This document shows, in pieces, positions 7,301 through 16,454 of a stretch of DNA of 64,000 nucleotides; within the stretch, counting starts at the first letter, position 1; every line of letters begins with the position of its first letter. Source of the DNA: Candidatus Polarisedimenticolaceae bacterium (GTDB lineage Bacteria > Acidobacteriota > Polarisedimenticolia > Polarisedimenticolales > DASRJG01); NCBI GenBank assembly GCA_036275915.1, contig DASUCV010000004.1:1-64000 (forward strand), in the 5' to 3' direction. Below the pieces are notes generated by a model. The model did not search any database. It had not been told where the DNA came from and saw only the letters and a list, made by a program, of their open reading frames with translations. The position numbers and the translations under genes were made by a program.

Positions 7301-8992
7301 GTGCGCCGCCTCGCTGCCGCCCTCGCCGCCCTCCTGGTGCTCCTCCCCGGAGCGCTCGCGGCGTCGGCGACTCCCGTCGTCGGGCCGCGCGGGATGGTGG
7401 CGTCGCCCGAGAAGCTGGCCGGTGACGTGGGGCTCGACGTTCTCGAGAAGGGCGGGAATGCCGTCGACGCCGCGGTCGCAACGGCGTTCGCGCTCGCGGT
7501 GACCTTTCCGCGTGCCGGCAACCTCGGCGGGGGCGGATTCCTCATCTATCGCGCCCCCGGCGGCCGCTGCTCCGCGATCGATTTCCGCGAGACGGCGCCG
7601 GCGGCGCTGACCGCGGCGCACTTCAAGAACGCGCGAGGCGAGATCGACCCGAAGAAGAGCCAAGAGGGCGGGCTTGCCGTCGCGGTGCCGGGATCGGTGG
7701 CGGGGCTCGCCCTCGCCCACGCCCGCTACGGCACGAGACCCTGGGCCGAGCTCCTGGCACCGGCGATCGAGCTCGCCGAGACCGGCTTCCCGATCTCCGC
7801 CGTGTCCGCCAAGATCTTCGGCGACGAGAACGCGCGCCTCGCCGCCGATCCTGCGGCGCGCGCGCTCTTCACGCACGACGGTGCGCCGCTCCAGGCGGGC
7901 GACCGCCTCGTCCAGAAGGATCTCGGAAAGACCCTCCGCGCGATCGCGGCCGGCGGTGCCAAGGCGTTCTACGAAGGCGACACGGCGGAAGCCGTCGTGC
8001 GCACGGTGACGGCAGCCGGCGGGGTCCTCGCCGCCGCGGACCTGGCCGGCTACAAGCCGGTCGAGCGCGAGCCGCTCGTCGGCGCCTACCGCGGCCACCG
8101 CGTCGTGACCTTTCCCCCGCCGTCGAGCGGCGGCGTGATCCTGCTCCAGATGCTCGCCATGCTCGAGCGCTTCGACCTGGCGGCGTCGGGCGCGGGGTCG
8201 TCGCTCACGCTCCACCGGCTGGCGGAGGTCGAGCGCCGGGCCTACGCCGATCGCAGCGGGGCGCTCGGCGATCCGGCGTTCGTCGACGTCCCGGTCAAGG
8301 CGCTGCTCGATCCGGCCTACGTCGCGAAGCGCGCCGCGTCGATCCGGGACGACCGCGCCACGCCGTCGTCCGCGGTCCGCCCGGGAGTCGCAGGGCGCGA
8401 GGGAGGCGAAACCCTCCACCTCTCGATCGCCGACGCGCGCGGCGGCGCCGTCTCGCTGACGACGACGATCAACTCGTGGTTCGGGGCGGCAATCGTCGCG
8501 AAGGGAACCGGCGTCCTTCTCAACAACGAGATCGACGACTTCGCGCTCGGCGAAGGTGTGGCGAACCAGTGGGGCCTCCTCGGTGGATCCGCCAACGCCG
8601 TCCGCGGCGGCAAGCGCCCGCTCTCGTCGATGAGCCCGACGATCGTCGAAGCGGTCCCCCCCGGGCCCCGTCCGTTCCTCGTCGTGGGCTCGCGGGGCGG
8701 CGCCACGATCATCACCGCCGTGCTCCAGACGATCGTCCATGTCGTCGACGACGGCTTCACGCTCCAGGAAGCGATCGACTTCCCGCGGGCGCACCACCAG
8801 TGGCAGCCCGACGTCCTCCAGGTCGAGCCGCACGGTCTCTCCGAGGACGTCGCGCGCGCGCTCCGCGCCCGCGGCCACGTCCTGAAGACGAGGGAGCCGA
8901 TCGCGAACGTCGTGGCGATCGGGCTCGACGCCCAGGGACGCTACACGGGAGCGCCCGACCCCCGCGAGGAGTCGGTGGCGGTCGGCTATTGA
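7301..8992 (+). CDS. ggt: Gamma-glutamyltransferase
   Basis: 563 residues with a Sec signal peptide ending near LPGALAASA. It follows the GGT Ntn-hydrolase pattern: N-terminal AGNLGGGGFLIYR, the predicted autocleavage and nucleophile threonine at Thr371 (ETLHLS, matching TTHYS in known enzymes), LLNNEIDDF after it, and the glycine/serine loop KRPLSSMSPTI. It should act in the periplasm, hydrolysing or transferring the gamma-glutamyl group of glutathione and related peptides. The GTG start lies directly after a -10-like box. The stop overlaps the next start (TTGA). Confidence 0.95.
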   Translation: MRRLAAALAALLVLLPGALAASATPVVGPRGMVASPEKLAGDVGLDVLEKGGNAVDAAVATAFALAVTFPRAGNLGGGGFLIYRAPGGRCSAIDFRETAPAALTAAHFKNARGEIDPKKSQEGGLAVAVPGSVAGLALAHARYGTRPWAELLAPAIELAETGFPISAVSAKIFGDENARLAADPAARALFTHDGAPLQAGDRLVQKDLGKTLRAIAAGGAKAFYEGDTAEAVVRTVTAAGGVLAAADLAGYKPVEREPLVGAYRGHRVVTFPPPSSGGVILLQMLAMLERFDLAASGAGSSLTLHRLAEVERRAYADRSGALGDPAFVDVPVKALLDPAYVAKRAASIRDDRATPSSAVRPGVAGREGGETLHLSIADARGGAVSLTTTINSWFGAAIVAKGTGVLLNNEIDDFALGEGVANQWGLLGGSANAVRGGKRPLSSMSPTIVEAVPPGPRPFLVVGSRGGATIITAVLQTIVHVVDDGFTLQEAIDFPRAHHQWQPDVLQVEPHGLSEDVARALRARGHVLKTREPIANVVAIGLDAQGRYTGAPDPREESVAVGY

Positions 8993-9546
8993 GCGCGCGC
9001 GGCGCGGTCGCGGTGTTCGGCTCGTCCGAGCCGGCCGAGGGCGATCCGCTCTACGAGGCGGCGCGCCGCGTCGGCGGTCTCCTCGCCCGCGCGGGCTACG
9101 ACGTCGTCACCGGCGGCTACGGCGGCGTCATGGAGGGCGCCTCGCGCGGCGCTGTCGAGGGCGGCGGCCGCTCGGTCGGCGTCACCTGCTCGATCTTCGC
9201 GGCGAGGACACCGAACGCCTTCCTGAGCGCAGCGCACGAGACCGACGACCTCATCGCGCGGATGGCCGAGCTGGTCCGGCGGTCCGACGGCTTCGTCGTG
9301 CTCCACGGGAAGTCCGGCACGCTCGCCGAGCTGACGCTGCTCTGGGCGCTCCACCGGGCGGGGAGCCTCGGCCCGCGCCCCGTGGTACTTTTGGGGGCCG
9401 CGTGGCGGCCGTTCCTCCATCACCTGGTGAAGGGGAACATGATCGAGAGCGCCGAGCTCGCGATCACGCGCGTGGCGGACGAACCGGAGGAAGCGGTCGC
9501 CTCGATCGACACGCTCCTCTGCGCGGAGGGCGGACGTGGGGAGTAG
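8989..9546 (+). CDS. LOG-like Rossmann-fold protein
   Basis: 185 residues, TTG start overlapping the ggt stop. It has the Rossmann features of the LOG/TIGR00725-type group: VAVFGSSEP at the N-terminus and TGGYGGVMEGASRGA, which matches the GGxxGxMxxxxxGA nucleotide loop. The PGGxGTxxE motif that marks active phosphoribohydrolases is altered here to HGKSGTLAE. A nucleotide-binding role is likely, but LOG-type cytokinin-riboside activity cannot be assumed. It overlaps lepB by 11 bases. Confidence 0.8.
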   Translation: MSARGAVAVFGSSEPAEGDPLYEAARRVGGLLARAGYDVVTGGYGGVMEGASRGAVEGGGRSVGVTCSIFAARTPNAFLSAAHETDDLIARMAELVRRSDGFVVLHGKSGTLAELTLLWALHRAGSLGPRPVVLLGAAWRPFLHHLVKGNMIESAELAITRVADEPEEAVASIDTLLCAEGGRGE

Positions 9547-10237
9547 GACGGGCTACGGGGACGACCGCGCGACGGTGGGCGACGGGCCGCCGCCGAAGGG
9601 GATCGTCCGCGACTACGCCGAGACGATCCTGATCTGCGTGATCTTCGTCGTCTTCACGCGGGCGTTCATCTTCCAGCAGTCCAAGATTCCCAGCGGCTCC
9701 ATGGAAGACACGCTGCTCATCGGCGACTACATCATGGTCAACCGCTACATCTACTCTCCCGCGGACTCCGCGATCGAGAAGATGCTGCTCCCCTCGCGCG
9801 ACGTGCGCCGGGGCGACGTCATCGTCTTCAAGTATCCGGACACCCCCGAGATCGACTACATCAAGCGCGTCATCGGCCTGCCGGGAGACACGGTCGAGAT
9901 CCGCCGCGGCTACGTCTACGTCAACGGCGAGAAGCTCGACGAGCCTTACGTGAAGGACGCCTACCGGCTCGCCGACTCGCGGGAGCCGGTCAAGATTCCC
10001 GAGGGCCACTACTGGGTCATGGGCGACCACCGCGACCGCTCGGCCGACAGCAGGGTCTGGGGCACGGTCCCCCGCGAGCTCATCAAGGGCCGCGCGGTCC
10101 TCATCTGGTGGTCGTACACCGAGGGTCCGAACGACATCAATCTGCGGGGGTGGGACCAGCTCAAGGCGATCCTGAGCAAGGTCGCCCACCTCGTCACCCG
10201 GTCGCGCTGGAGCCGCTGCTTCACCCTGATCCACTGA
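9536..10237 (+). CDS. lepB: Signal peptidase I
   Basis: 233 residues, GTG start. One N-terminal membrane span (about residues 30-45) precedes the catalytic serine in IPSGSM (Ser55). The general-base lysine is in YIKRVIGLPGD (Lys110). The conserved box GHYWVMGDHRDRSADSR follows near residue 160. It cleaves signal peptides on the periplasmic side of the inner membrane. It lies in the ggt-LOG-lepB run with an 11-base overlap with the gene before it. Confidence 0.96.
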   Translation: MGSRTGYGDDRATVGDGPPPKGIVRDYAETILICVIFVVFTRAFIFQQSKIPSGSMEDTLLIGDYIMVNRYIYSPADSAIEKMLLPSRDVRRGDVIVFKYPDTPEIDYIKRVIGLPGDTVEIRRGYVYVNGEKLDEPYVKDAYRLADSREPVKIPEGHYWVMGDHRDRSADSRVWGTVPRELIKGRAVLIWWSYTEGPNDINLRGWDQLKAILSKVAHLVTRSRWSRCFTLIH

Positions 10238-10244
10238 ACGCGTC

Positions 10245-10250
10245 TATATT
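10245..10250 (+). promoter_or_regulatory. -10 box TATATT close to an ATG
   Basis: TATATT lies 9 bases before the ATG at 10260, with no Shine-Dalgarno in the gap, in the 22-base space after lepB. The position predicts a leaderless or nearly leaderless transcript for the SPOR gene and those following it. Confidence 0.4.
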
Positions 10251-10259
10251 GGCTGGGCG

Positions 10260-10853
10260 ATGAGCGAGGAGCAGGAGTCCGCCAGGGACGACGGCGGGAC
10301 GCGTGAGGCCGGGGTCCGCGGCTTCGCGTCATCGGCGCTCCTCGTCGGCGCGGTCGGTGCGGTTCTCCTCGCCGGCTGGTCGCTCAGAGGCAGTCCCACG
10401 CCCCCGCCCGCGGCCGCCGCTCCCGAGGTGAAGCTCGGCAAGACCGTCCCGGTCGAGGCCGCGCCGCCGCCCCCCGTCGAGGCGGCGGTGACGGTCCCCG
10501 AGGTCGAGACCCCGCCGCCCGCTCCGCCTCGCGCGGCCGCTCCCGTCCCCGCCGCCGTCCCCGTCGCCAAGCCGGCGGACGACGCCGGCCGCCTCGCCGC
10601 GACCGGCCGAGCGTTCACCGCTCAGCTCCTCGTCGCTTGCCGCGCCGACACCGTCGACCGGTTGCGCGCGGAGGCGCGCGGCGCCGACAAGCTCTACGTC
10701 CTCCCCGCGACGGTCCATGGGAGCTCCTGCTGGCGCGTCTGCTGGGGCGCGTACGGCTCCGCCAAGGAAGCGTCCGCCGCGGCCGATCTGCCGAAGGCGC
10801 TCCGCGGCAAGGAGCATCCCGGCGCGGTCGAGATCGCCAAGGTGCTGCCGTGA
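10260..10853 (+). CDS. Membrane-anchored SPOR-like protein
   Basis: 197 residues: a short cytoplasmic N-terminus, one membrane span (about 22-43), a Pro/Ala-rich linker to about residue 110, and a C-terminal SPOR-like domain (FTAQLLVAC ... WRVCWGAYGSAKEA). SPOR domains bind glycan strands at division sites, so a cell-envelope role is inferred. Two cysteines in SSCWRVCWG could pair in the periplasm. The stop overlaps the next gene's GTG (GTGA). Confidence 0.78.
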   Translation: MSEEQESARDDGGTREAGVRGFASSALLVGAVGAVLLAGWSLRGSPTPPPAAAAPEVKLGKTVPVEAAPPPPVEAAVTVPEVETPPPAPPRAAAPVPAAVPVAKPADDAGRLAATGRAFTAQLLVACRADTVDRLRAEARGADKLYVLPATVHGSSCWRVCWGAYGSAKEASAAADLPKALRGKEHPGAVEIAKVLP

Positions 10854-12091
10854 CGCCGGCGACCTTGATGCTCGCCGCCCTGATTCACCTCCAGGGGGGC
10901 GGAACCGTCGAGGCCGACCGCTGGTGGATCGACGGCGACACGCTCTTCGTGGAGTCCGCGACCGGCACGGTCGGCATGCCGCGCGCGCTCCTGGTCAGCG
11001 TCGACGAGTCCGCCGCCGCGCCCAAGGGAAAGGCCTCGCAGCCTCCCGCGAAGAAGCCGCCGGCCGCGCATCCGGATCCCGAGGCGATCGCCGCGATGAA
11101 GGCCGGGAACGAGGCGCTCATGGCGCGCGACTACGAGACCGCGGTCCTCAAGTTCCACGACGTCATCGAGCGTGAGCCCGATGCGGCGGGAGCGCGCGTC
11201 GGCCTCGCCGTCGCCGAGATGAAGCTCGGCCGGGACAACATGGCGTTGCCCGTCGTCCTCGACGGTCTCGTCCGCGATCCGGCGTCGGCGGAGCTGCAGG
11301 AGGTCCTGGGCGACCTGCGCGACCGCGACGAGCGGGTCGACGAGGCGCTCACCGCGTGGCGCGAGGCATTCCGCCTGGCGCCGAGCGACCGCGTGCGGGA
11401 GAAGATCGTGAAGGGCGAGCGCGAGATGGCGGCCGCGAAGAACTACGCCTTCTCCGCCGCGGCGCACTTCAACATGCGTTACGACGGCGACCTCGATCAG
11501 GACCTCGTCGCGTCGATCACCGACTTTCTCGAAGAGCGCTATGTCGACTTCTCCTCGACCTACCATCATGCGCCGAGCCAGCCGATCACCGTGCTCCTGT
11601 ACCCGAAGCAGGCGTTCCACGACGTGACGCAGGCCGGGAGCGAGGTCATCGGGCTCTACGACGGCAAGATCCGCGTGCCCCTGGCCGGCCTGAAGAAGCT
11701 CGACCCGGCCGCGGAGAAGGTGCTGGCGCACGAGCTGACGCACGCCTTCGTGCACTCGAAGACGCGCGGCAACTGCCCGAAGTGGCTCCACGAGGGGCTC
11801 GCGCAGATCGCGGAGCCTCGCGAGCTCCGGCGCTCGCAGCGCGCGGACCTCGCGGCGAAGGTGCGGCCCGACGATCCGAAGACGTGGCCGAACGTCGCCT
11901 TCAGCTATCCGGCGGCGCTCTCGCTCACGAGCTACATCGCCGATCAGCGAGGGCTCGACGTCCTCGTCGCCGTCCTGGACCGCCTCGGCGCGGGCGACTC
12001 GCTCGACGAGGCGCTCCACGCCTACTACGGCGCCACCTACGCCGAGATGGCGAAGGCCTGGGCGGAGTCGGTCCGCGCGGGGACGCCGTGA
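10850..12091 (+). CDS. TPR-containing peptidase MA-like metalloprotease
   Basis: 413 residues, GTG start overlapping the previous stop. A weak signal-like N-terminus is followed by two or three TPR-like repeats (about 75-200) and a gluzincin-type zinc site HELTH (His294, Glu295, His298), then PKWLHEGLAQ, where the glutamate is the likely third ligand. This layout matches the peptidase MA-like group. The domain after the motif is short and helical. The stop overlaps the next GTG, so the SPOR protein, this peptidase and the DnaJ-like protein are translationally coupled. Confidence 0.8.
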   Translation: MTPATLMLAALIHLQGGGTVEADRWWIDGDTLFVESATGTVGMPRALLVSVDESAAAPKGKASQPPAKKPPAAHPDPEAIAAMKAGNEALMARDYETAVLKFHDVIEREPDAAGARVGLAVAEMKLGRDNMALPVVLDGLVRDPASAELQEVLGDLRDRDERVDEALTAWREAFRLAPSDRVREKIVKGEREMAAAKNYAFSAAAHFNMRYDGDLDQDLVASITDFLEERYVDFSSTYHHAPSQPITVLLYPKQAFHDVTQAGSEVIGLYDGKIRVPLAGLKKLDPAAEKVLAHELTHAFVHSKTRGNCPKWLHEGLAQIAEPRELRRSQRADLAAKVRPDDPKTWPNVAFSYPAALSLTSYIADQRGLDVLVAVLDRLGAGDSLDEALHAYYGATYAEMAKAWAESVRAGTP

Positions 12092-13554
12092 GGCCCGCGG
12101 CGGCGCCGCCGTCACCCCCTTCACCGTTCCGGCAGTTCCCCCGCCTCCTCTGCGAGAAAGCGGCCGGCTCGGGAATCCTGACCGCATCGCGCGGCCGCCT
12201 GAAGCGCCTCTTCTGTCTCGAGAAGGGCTGGGTCGTCTACGCCACGTCGAACCTGCTCGAGGAGCAGTACGCCGAGTATCTCGTCCGCTCGGGCATCCTC
12301 ACGCCCGATCAACGCGCCCACGCCGTGGAGACGGCGGCGCTCAAGAAGATCTCCGTCGCGGCGGTCCTTCTCGATGCCGGCCGTCCGTCGCCGGAGAGCC
12401 TGCGCCGCGCGATGGACGGGCTGATCCGCGAGCTCCTCACGTCGACCTTGGAGTGGCCCGACGGCGCGTTCTCCTTCGAGGACGGCGCGCCGAAGCTCGA
12501 CGGCGAGGTGACCGCGCGCCTGGCGATCCGGCCGTTCGTCATCGCCCATGCGAAGCGGCATCCCGCGTCGCTGGACGCGCTCAGGATCCGGATCGGTCCT
12601 CCCGACCTCCGGCCGGTCGTCCCGCCGAAGGCTGCGGCGTCCGCGGGCGATATGGACGCTCTCGGCACCTATCTCCTCGAGCACTGCGACGGGAGCCGCG
12701 ACCTCGCGGAGCTCGTCAAGGGCTCGCCCGCCGAGGAGGAGCCGACGCTCCGGCTGATCTACGGCCTGCTCCTCGCCGGCTGGCTCGAGCCCGAGGATCC
12801 CAAGATCCGGCGCTCGCGCGAGCTCAAGACCGAGGCGACGATCACACGCGAGGAGGCGCTCGGGCGGCTCAGCCTCGCCACCGGCCAAGACCACTACGGC
12901 GTGCTCGGCCTCGACCGGACCGCGCGTCCCGACGCGATCCGTGAGTCGTACTACGCGCTCGCGCGCCGTTATCACCCGGACCGCTTCCGCTCCGGGTCGC
13001 TCGCCGACCTGCTCCCGCGCTTCGAGGAGTTCTTCACGCACGTCACCGAGGCCTACAACACGCTCTCGGACGCCGAGGGCCGCGCGGAGTACGACCAGAT
13101 GCTCCTCTCCGCGCACACCGATACCGACCGCAAGGGCGCCGACACCGGCGGTTACGCCCGTCAGAACTACCTGCGCGGCCGCGCGCTCATCGCGCAGCGC
13201 AAGCTCAACGAGGGGATCACCTTCCTCGAGAACGCCGTGCAGATCGATCCGTCGCACGCCGAGTACCACCTCGAGCTCGGGCTCGCGCTCGCCAAGAACC
13301 CGCGCCATCGCGAGGCCGCCGAGATCCGCCTGCTCCAGGCGATCGAGCTGGCCCCGACGTCGGTCGCCGCCTACCTCGCGCTCTCCCAGATGTACCTGAA
13401 GGCAGGCCGCCCCGGCCGCGCGGTGAGGATGGCGAAGGAAGCGCTGCGGTGGGAGCCGGGCCACCTCGAGGCGCAGGAAGTCATCGTCCAGGCGGGAAGC
13501 GCCGCGACCGACGATCGCGACGACCTCAAGCGCGCGATCTTCGGCGGCTCGTAG
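12088..13554 (+). CDS. DUF4388-DnaJ-TPR multidomain protein
   Basis: 488 residues, GTG start within GTGA. The N-terminal part (about 15-165) resembles DUF4388/PatA-type regulatory domains (LLCEKAAGSGILTASRG, then FCLEKGWVVYATS). A winged-helix-like middle (about 195-245) is followed by a J-domain at about 265-330 with the HPD tripeptide in RRYHPDRF. TPR repeats fill the C-terminus (about 350-470). No membrane segment is seen, so it is probably cytosolic and may recruit Hsp70. J-domain and TPRs are clear; the DUF4388 label is less so. Confidence 0.8.
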   Translation: MRPAAAPPSPPSPFRQFPRLLCEKAAGSGILTASRGRLKRLFCLEKGWVVYATSNLLEEQYAEYLVRSGILTPDQRAHAVETAALKKISVAAVLLDAGRPSPESLRRAMDGLIRELLTSTLEWPDGAFSFEDGAPKLDGEVTARLAIRPFVIAHAKRHPASLDALRIRIGPPDLRPVVPPKAAASAGDMDALGTYLLEHCDGSRDLAELVKGSPAEEEPTLRLIYGLLLAGWLEPEDPKIRRSRELKTEATITREEALGRLSLATGQDHYGVLGLDRTARPDAIRESYYALARRYHPDRFRSGSLADLLPRFEEFFTHVTEAYNTLSDAEGRAEYDQMLLSAHTDTDRKGADTGGYARQNYLRGRALIAQRKLNEGITFLENAVQIDPSHAEYHLELGLALAKNPRHREAAEIRLLQAIELAPTSVAAYLALSQMYLKAGRPGRAVRMAKEALRWEPGHLEAQEVIVQAGSAATDDRDDLKRAIFGGS

Positions 13555-13561
13555 GACCGCC

Positions 13562-13987
13562 ATGCCCCGCGTCGTCGACGGGGACAACGTGCTCGGCACC
13601 TGGCCGGGCCGCACCCGGTCGGACGCCGAGAAGCGGAAGCTCGTTCGGGAGATCGCGAAGCTCGCCCGCGTCGAGCGCCGCCGGATCGTCGTCGTCTTCG
13701 ACGGCACGTCCCCGCCGGGCGTCTCGTACGGCCCCGACGTCCTCTTCTCCGGCCCCGGCCGCAAGGCCGACGCCGTCATCCTCGATCTCCTGAAGCGCGA
13801 GAAGGACGTCGCCGGGTGGGCCGTCGTCACGAGCGATCGCGCGCTCGGCGATCAGTGCCGCTGGGTCGGCGCCTCGGTCGAATCGCCGTCGTCGCTGCGG
13901 ACCAAGCTCGCGAAGGACGATGCCGGCGAGAAGCCGGAGAGCGCGGACGACGTCGACTACTGGCTGAAGCAGTTCGGCGAGGAGTGA
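13562..13987 (+). CDS. NYN-domain (YacP-like) ribonuclease
   Basis: 141 residues with the NYN/PIN fold signature: VVDGDNVLGTW at the N-terminus, VVVFDGT in the second strand, KADAVILDLL with an acidic residue, and VVTSDRALGDQCR. These acidic residues are expected to bind metal for RNA cleavage, as in YacP/Rae1-type RNases. It starts seven bases after the DnaJ-like gene and ends just before a large hairpin, so it probably closes this operon. Confidence 0.85.
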   Translation: MPRVVDGDNVLGTWPGRTRSDAEKRKLVREIAKLARVERRRIVVVFDGTSPPGVSYGPDVLFSGPGRKADAVILDLLKREKDVAGWAVVTSDRALGDQCRWVGASVESPSSLRTKLAKDDAGEKPESADDVDYWLKQFGEE

Positions 13988-13989
13988 AA

Positions 13990-14081
13990 TGGGGACATTC
14001 AGCTTTTGATCAAAGGGGACAGTAACCAGGTTTTTGTTACACACGCAGTTCGTGTGTAACAAAAACCTGGTTACTGTCCCC
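13990..14081. repeat. REP-like element with a perfect 31-bp hairpin
   Basis: Between two convergent genes, arms 14015-14045 and 14051-14081 are exact inverted copies of 31 bases around the 5-base loop CAGTT. The outer end begins GGGGACAGTAACC. A partial related start, TGGGGACATTCAGC, lies just upstream at 13990. This is not a classic Rho-independent terminator because no T-run follows the stem, but it would still form a very stable RNA structure. It resembles REP/RAYT-type palindromes, and its GGGGACAG tip recurs at 29309. Confidence 0.85.
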
Positions 14082-14087
14082 CCCGTT

Positions 14088-16454
14088 TTACCGAAGCGTG
14101 ACGACGGTCGCGCCGTCGCCCCCTTCGCCGGTTCCGCCGGGGCGGAACGACGCGACGAGCGGATGAGCCTTGAGATGGGCGCGGACCCCGACGCGCAAGC
14201 GCCCGGTGCCGTGGCCATGGACGATGCGGACCTCGTCGCGACCCTCACGCGCGCAGGCGTCCAGGAACTTGTCGACCTCGGGGAGCGCCTCGTCGACCGT
14301 CTTCCCGAGGAGGTGGAGCTCGAGCGGCGGCCCTTCGGGACGCTCGTCCGATGACGGGCGCCGCGAGGCGATGAGCGACGCGATCTTGGATTTCTTCTCC
14401 GGAGCCGGCGCCGCCTCCTGACCCGCGGCGGCGAGATCGGCCTTCGAGACCAAGAACGTCGCCGCCCCCATGCGGACGTCGATCTTCTCGCCGCGCACGG
14501 CGACGATCTCCCCTTCGCGCTCGAGCGAGATGATCCGCACGCGTGCGCCGGGCGCGATCGTGAGCGGCCCCGCCGCGACGGGGGCCGCCGGCGCGATCCG
14601 CCGCGCTTCCGCTCGAAGACGCGACTCCGCGCGGAACTGCGCGCGCTCCGCCTTCGCCCGCTCCTTCGCATCCTGGATGCCGGCGAGCTCCTTCTTCGAC
14701 TGCTGCCGGAACTCGCGCAGGGCGGCGTCCAGCGTCTTCGCTGTGGCCTCCCGGCGCTCCGAGGCTTCCGCGGCGGCCTTCTTCTCGAGCCGCTCGCGTT
14801 CTGCGGCGAGGCGGGCCTCCGCCTCGCGGAGACTGCCGGTCTTCTCCTCCGCTTCCGAGGTGAGCGCGCGCAGGCGCGCCATGTACTCCTCGGCGCGGAC
14901 ACCGGCGCCGACGAGCGCCCGCGCCCGTGCGACGAGCGACGCCTCGAGACCGAGCCGTGAGGCGACGTCGATCCCCGCCGACGATCCCGCGGCCCCGGCG
15001 AGCACGCGGTAGGTCGGCTTCAGCGTCTCCTCGTCGAACTCCATCGCAGCGCTCTGCACGCGCGGATCCGAGAACGCCCACGCCTTGAGCGCCGCGTGGT
15101 GCGTCGTCGCGATCGCCGTGATCTCGAGGTCGAGGAGGCGCTCGAGGACCGCCTGCGCGAGTGCGGCACCCTCCCCCGGCTCGGTCCCGGTGCCGATCTC
15201 GTCGAAGAGGAAGAGCGCGGGTGCCGCGGCCTCGTCGAGAAACCGCACGACCGCGCGCACGTGGCCGGAGAAGGTCGAGAGGTCCGCCGCGATCGACTGA
15301 TGGTCGCCGATGTCGGCGCGAAGCTGGCGGAAGATCGGGAGCGTCGCCTCGTCCGCGGCGACGGGCAGCCCGCACTGCGCCATGAGCACCGCGAGGCCGA
15401 CGGTCTTCAGGGCCACGGTCTTGCCGCCGGTGTTCGGTCCGGAGACGACGAGCACGCGATCGTACGGGTCGATCGCCACCGTGATCGGAATGCACCGGAT
15501 GCGGCGGTCGAGGAGCGGGTGACGGACGGCGTCCAGGCGGAGCGGTTCCGACGGGGCGAGGCGCGGCGTCGTCCCACGGATCGCGCGGGCGAACGCCGCC
15601 CTGGCCTGGACGACGTCGGCGCGGGCGAGGCCCGCGATCGCCGCATCGATCTCGGGAAGTCGTGCGCGATAGCTCTCCGTCCAACCGCGGACGATTCGGA
15701 GCGCCTCGGCCGCTTCCTGCTCCGCGAGACGGACCAGCTCGTTGTTCGTCGCGACCGAGGCGATCGGCTCGACGAAGAGGGTCTGCCCGGACGACGAAGC
15801 GGCGTGGACGATCCCTTCCACGGGGCGCGGCGCATCGGCGCGGACCGGGATGACGAAGCGGCCGTTCCGCTGGGTGACGAAGTCGTCGCGGACGACGCTC
15901 GCCGCCGAGGGATCGTGGAGGAACGCCTCGAGCTGCCGGCGCAAGCGCTCGCCGGCCTTGACGATCGCGACGCGCAGGCGCCGGAGCTCGGCCGAGGCGT
16001 CGTCCTCGAGGCGGCCGTCGGGTCCCACGAAGCGCACCACGTCGCGCGTCAGAGCGCCCAGGTCCGAAATGCCGTGCGACAGCGCCTGGAGCGACGGGAA
16101 CTCCCCGGCGTCGAGACGGCCGAGGCGCTTGCCGAGATCGGCGGCTTCCGCGAGCAGCGACGCGAGATCCCGCAGCGCCACGGGGTCGACGACGTGCCCT
16201 TCGATGCCGAGCGTGCCGCGCGCGGGCGCGGGATCGGGAAGAGCCGCCGGGATCAGGCGGCCGAACCGCTCGGCGTACCGGCCCGCCTCGTCGTTCGCCG
16301 CGTGCTCCGCCGCGAGCGCCGCAGCGTCCGCGATGGGACGCGCGTCCTGGAGCGCCGAGCGCCCGGGCGGACTCGCCGCGAAGCCGGCCGCGTAGGCGAG
16401 GACCTCCTGGAGCTCGAGCGCCTCCTCGGAGACGGCATCGAGATCGAACGTCAC
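14088..16454 (-). CDS. mutS2: MutS2 family ATPase with Smr domain
   Basis: 788 residues, GTG start overlapping the pgsA stop (GTGA). Order: helical core/clamp, MutS ATPase with Walker A SGPNTGGKT and Walker B LFLFDEIGTGTEP, a long Lys/Glu/Ala-rich coiled coil (about 510-620), a KOW-like linker, and a C-terminal Smr domain with ELHLLGKTVDEAL and HGHGTGRLR. MutS2 proteins act in anti-recombination or on collided ribosomes, not in mismatch repair. Length fits the family. Confidence 0.96.
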   Translation of the reverse strand: MTFDLDAVSEEALELQEVLAYAAGFAASPPGRSALQDARPIADAAALAAEHAANDEAGRYAERFGRLIPAALPDPAPARGTLGIEGHVVDPVALRDLASLLAEAADLGKRLGRLDAGEFPSLQALSHGISDLGALTRDVVRFVGPDGRLEDDASAELRRLRVAIVKAGERLRRQLEAFLHDPSAASVVRDDFVTQRNGRFVIPVRADAPRPVEGIVHAASSSGQTLFVEPIASVATNNELVRLAEQEAAEALRIVRGWTESYRARLPEIDAAIAGLARADVVQARAAFARAIRGTTPRLAPSEPLRLDAVRHPLLDRRIRCIPITVAIDPYDRVLVVSGPNTGGKTVALKTVGLAVLMAQCGLPVAADEATLPIFRQLRADIGDHQSIAADLSTFSGHVRAVVRFLDEAAAPALFLFDEIGTGTEPGEGAALAQAVLERLLDLEITAIATTHHAALKAWAFSDPRVQSAAMEFDEETLKPTYRVLAGAAGSSAGIDVASRLGLEASLVARARALVGAGVRAEEYMARLRALTSEAEEKTGSLREAEARLAAERERLEKKAAAEASERREATAKTLDAALREFRQQSKKELAGIQDAKERAKAERAQFRAESRLRAEARRIAPAAPVAAGPLTIAPGARVRIISLEREGEIVAVRGEKIDVRMGAATFLVSKADLAAAGQEAAPAPEKKSKIASLIASRRPSSDERPEGPPLELHLLGKTVDEALPEVDKFLDACAREGRDEVRIVHGHGTGRLRVGVRAHLKAHPLVASFRPGGTGEGGDGATVVTLR

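Noticed and set aside
10437-10570. Pro/Ala-rich low-complexity stretch as a tandem repeat
   Set aside because: It is the coding linker of the SPOR protein with an irregular unit, not a DNA repeat.
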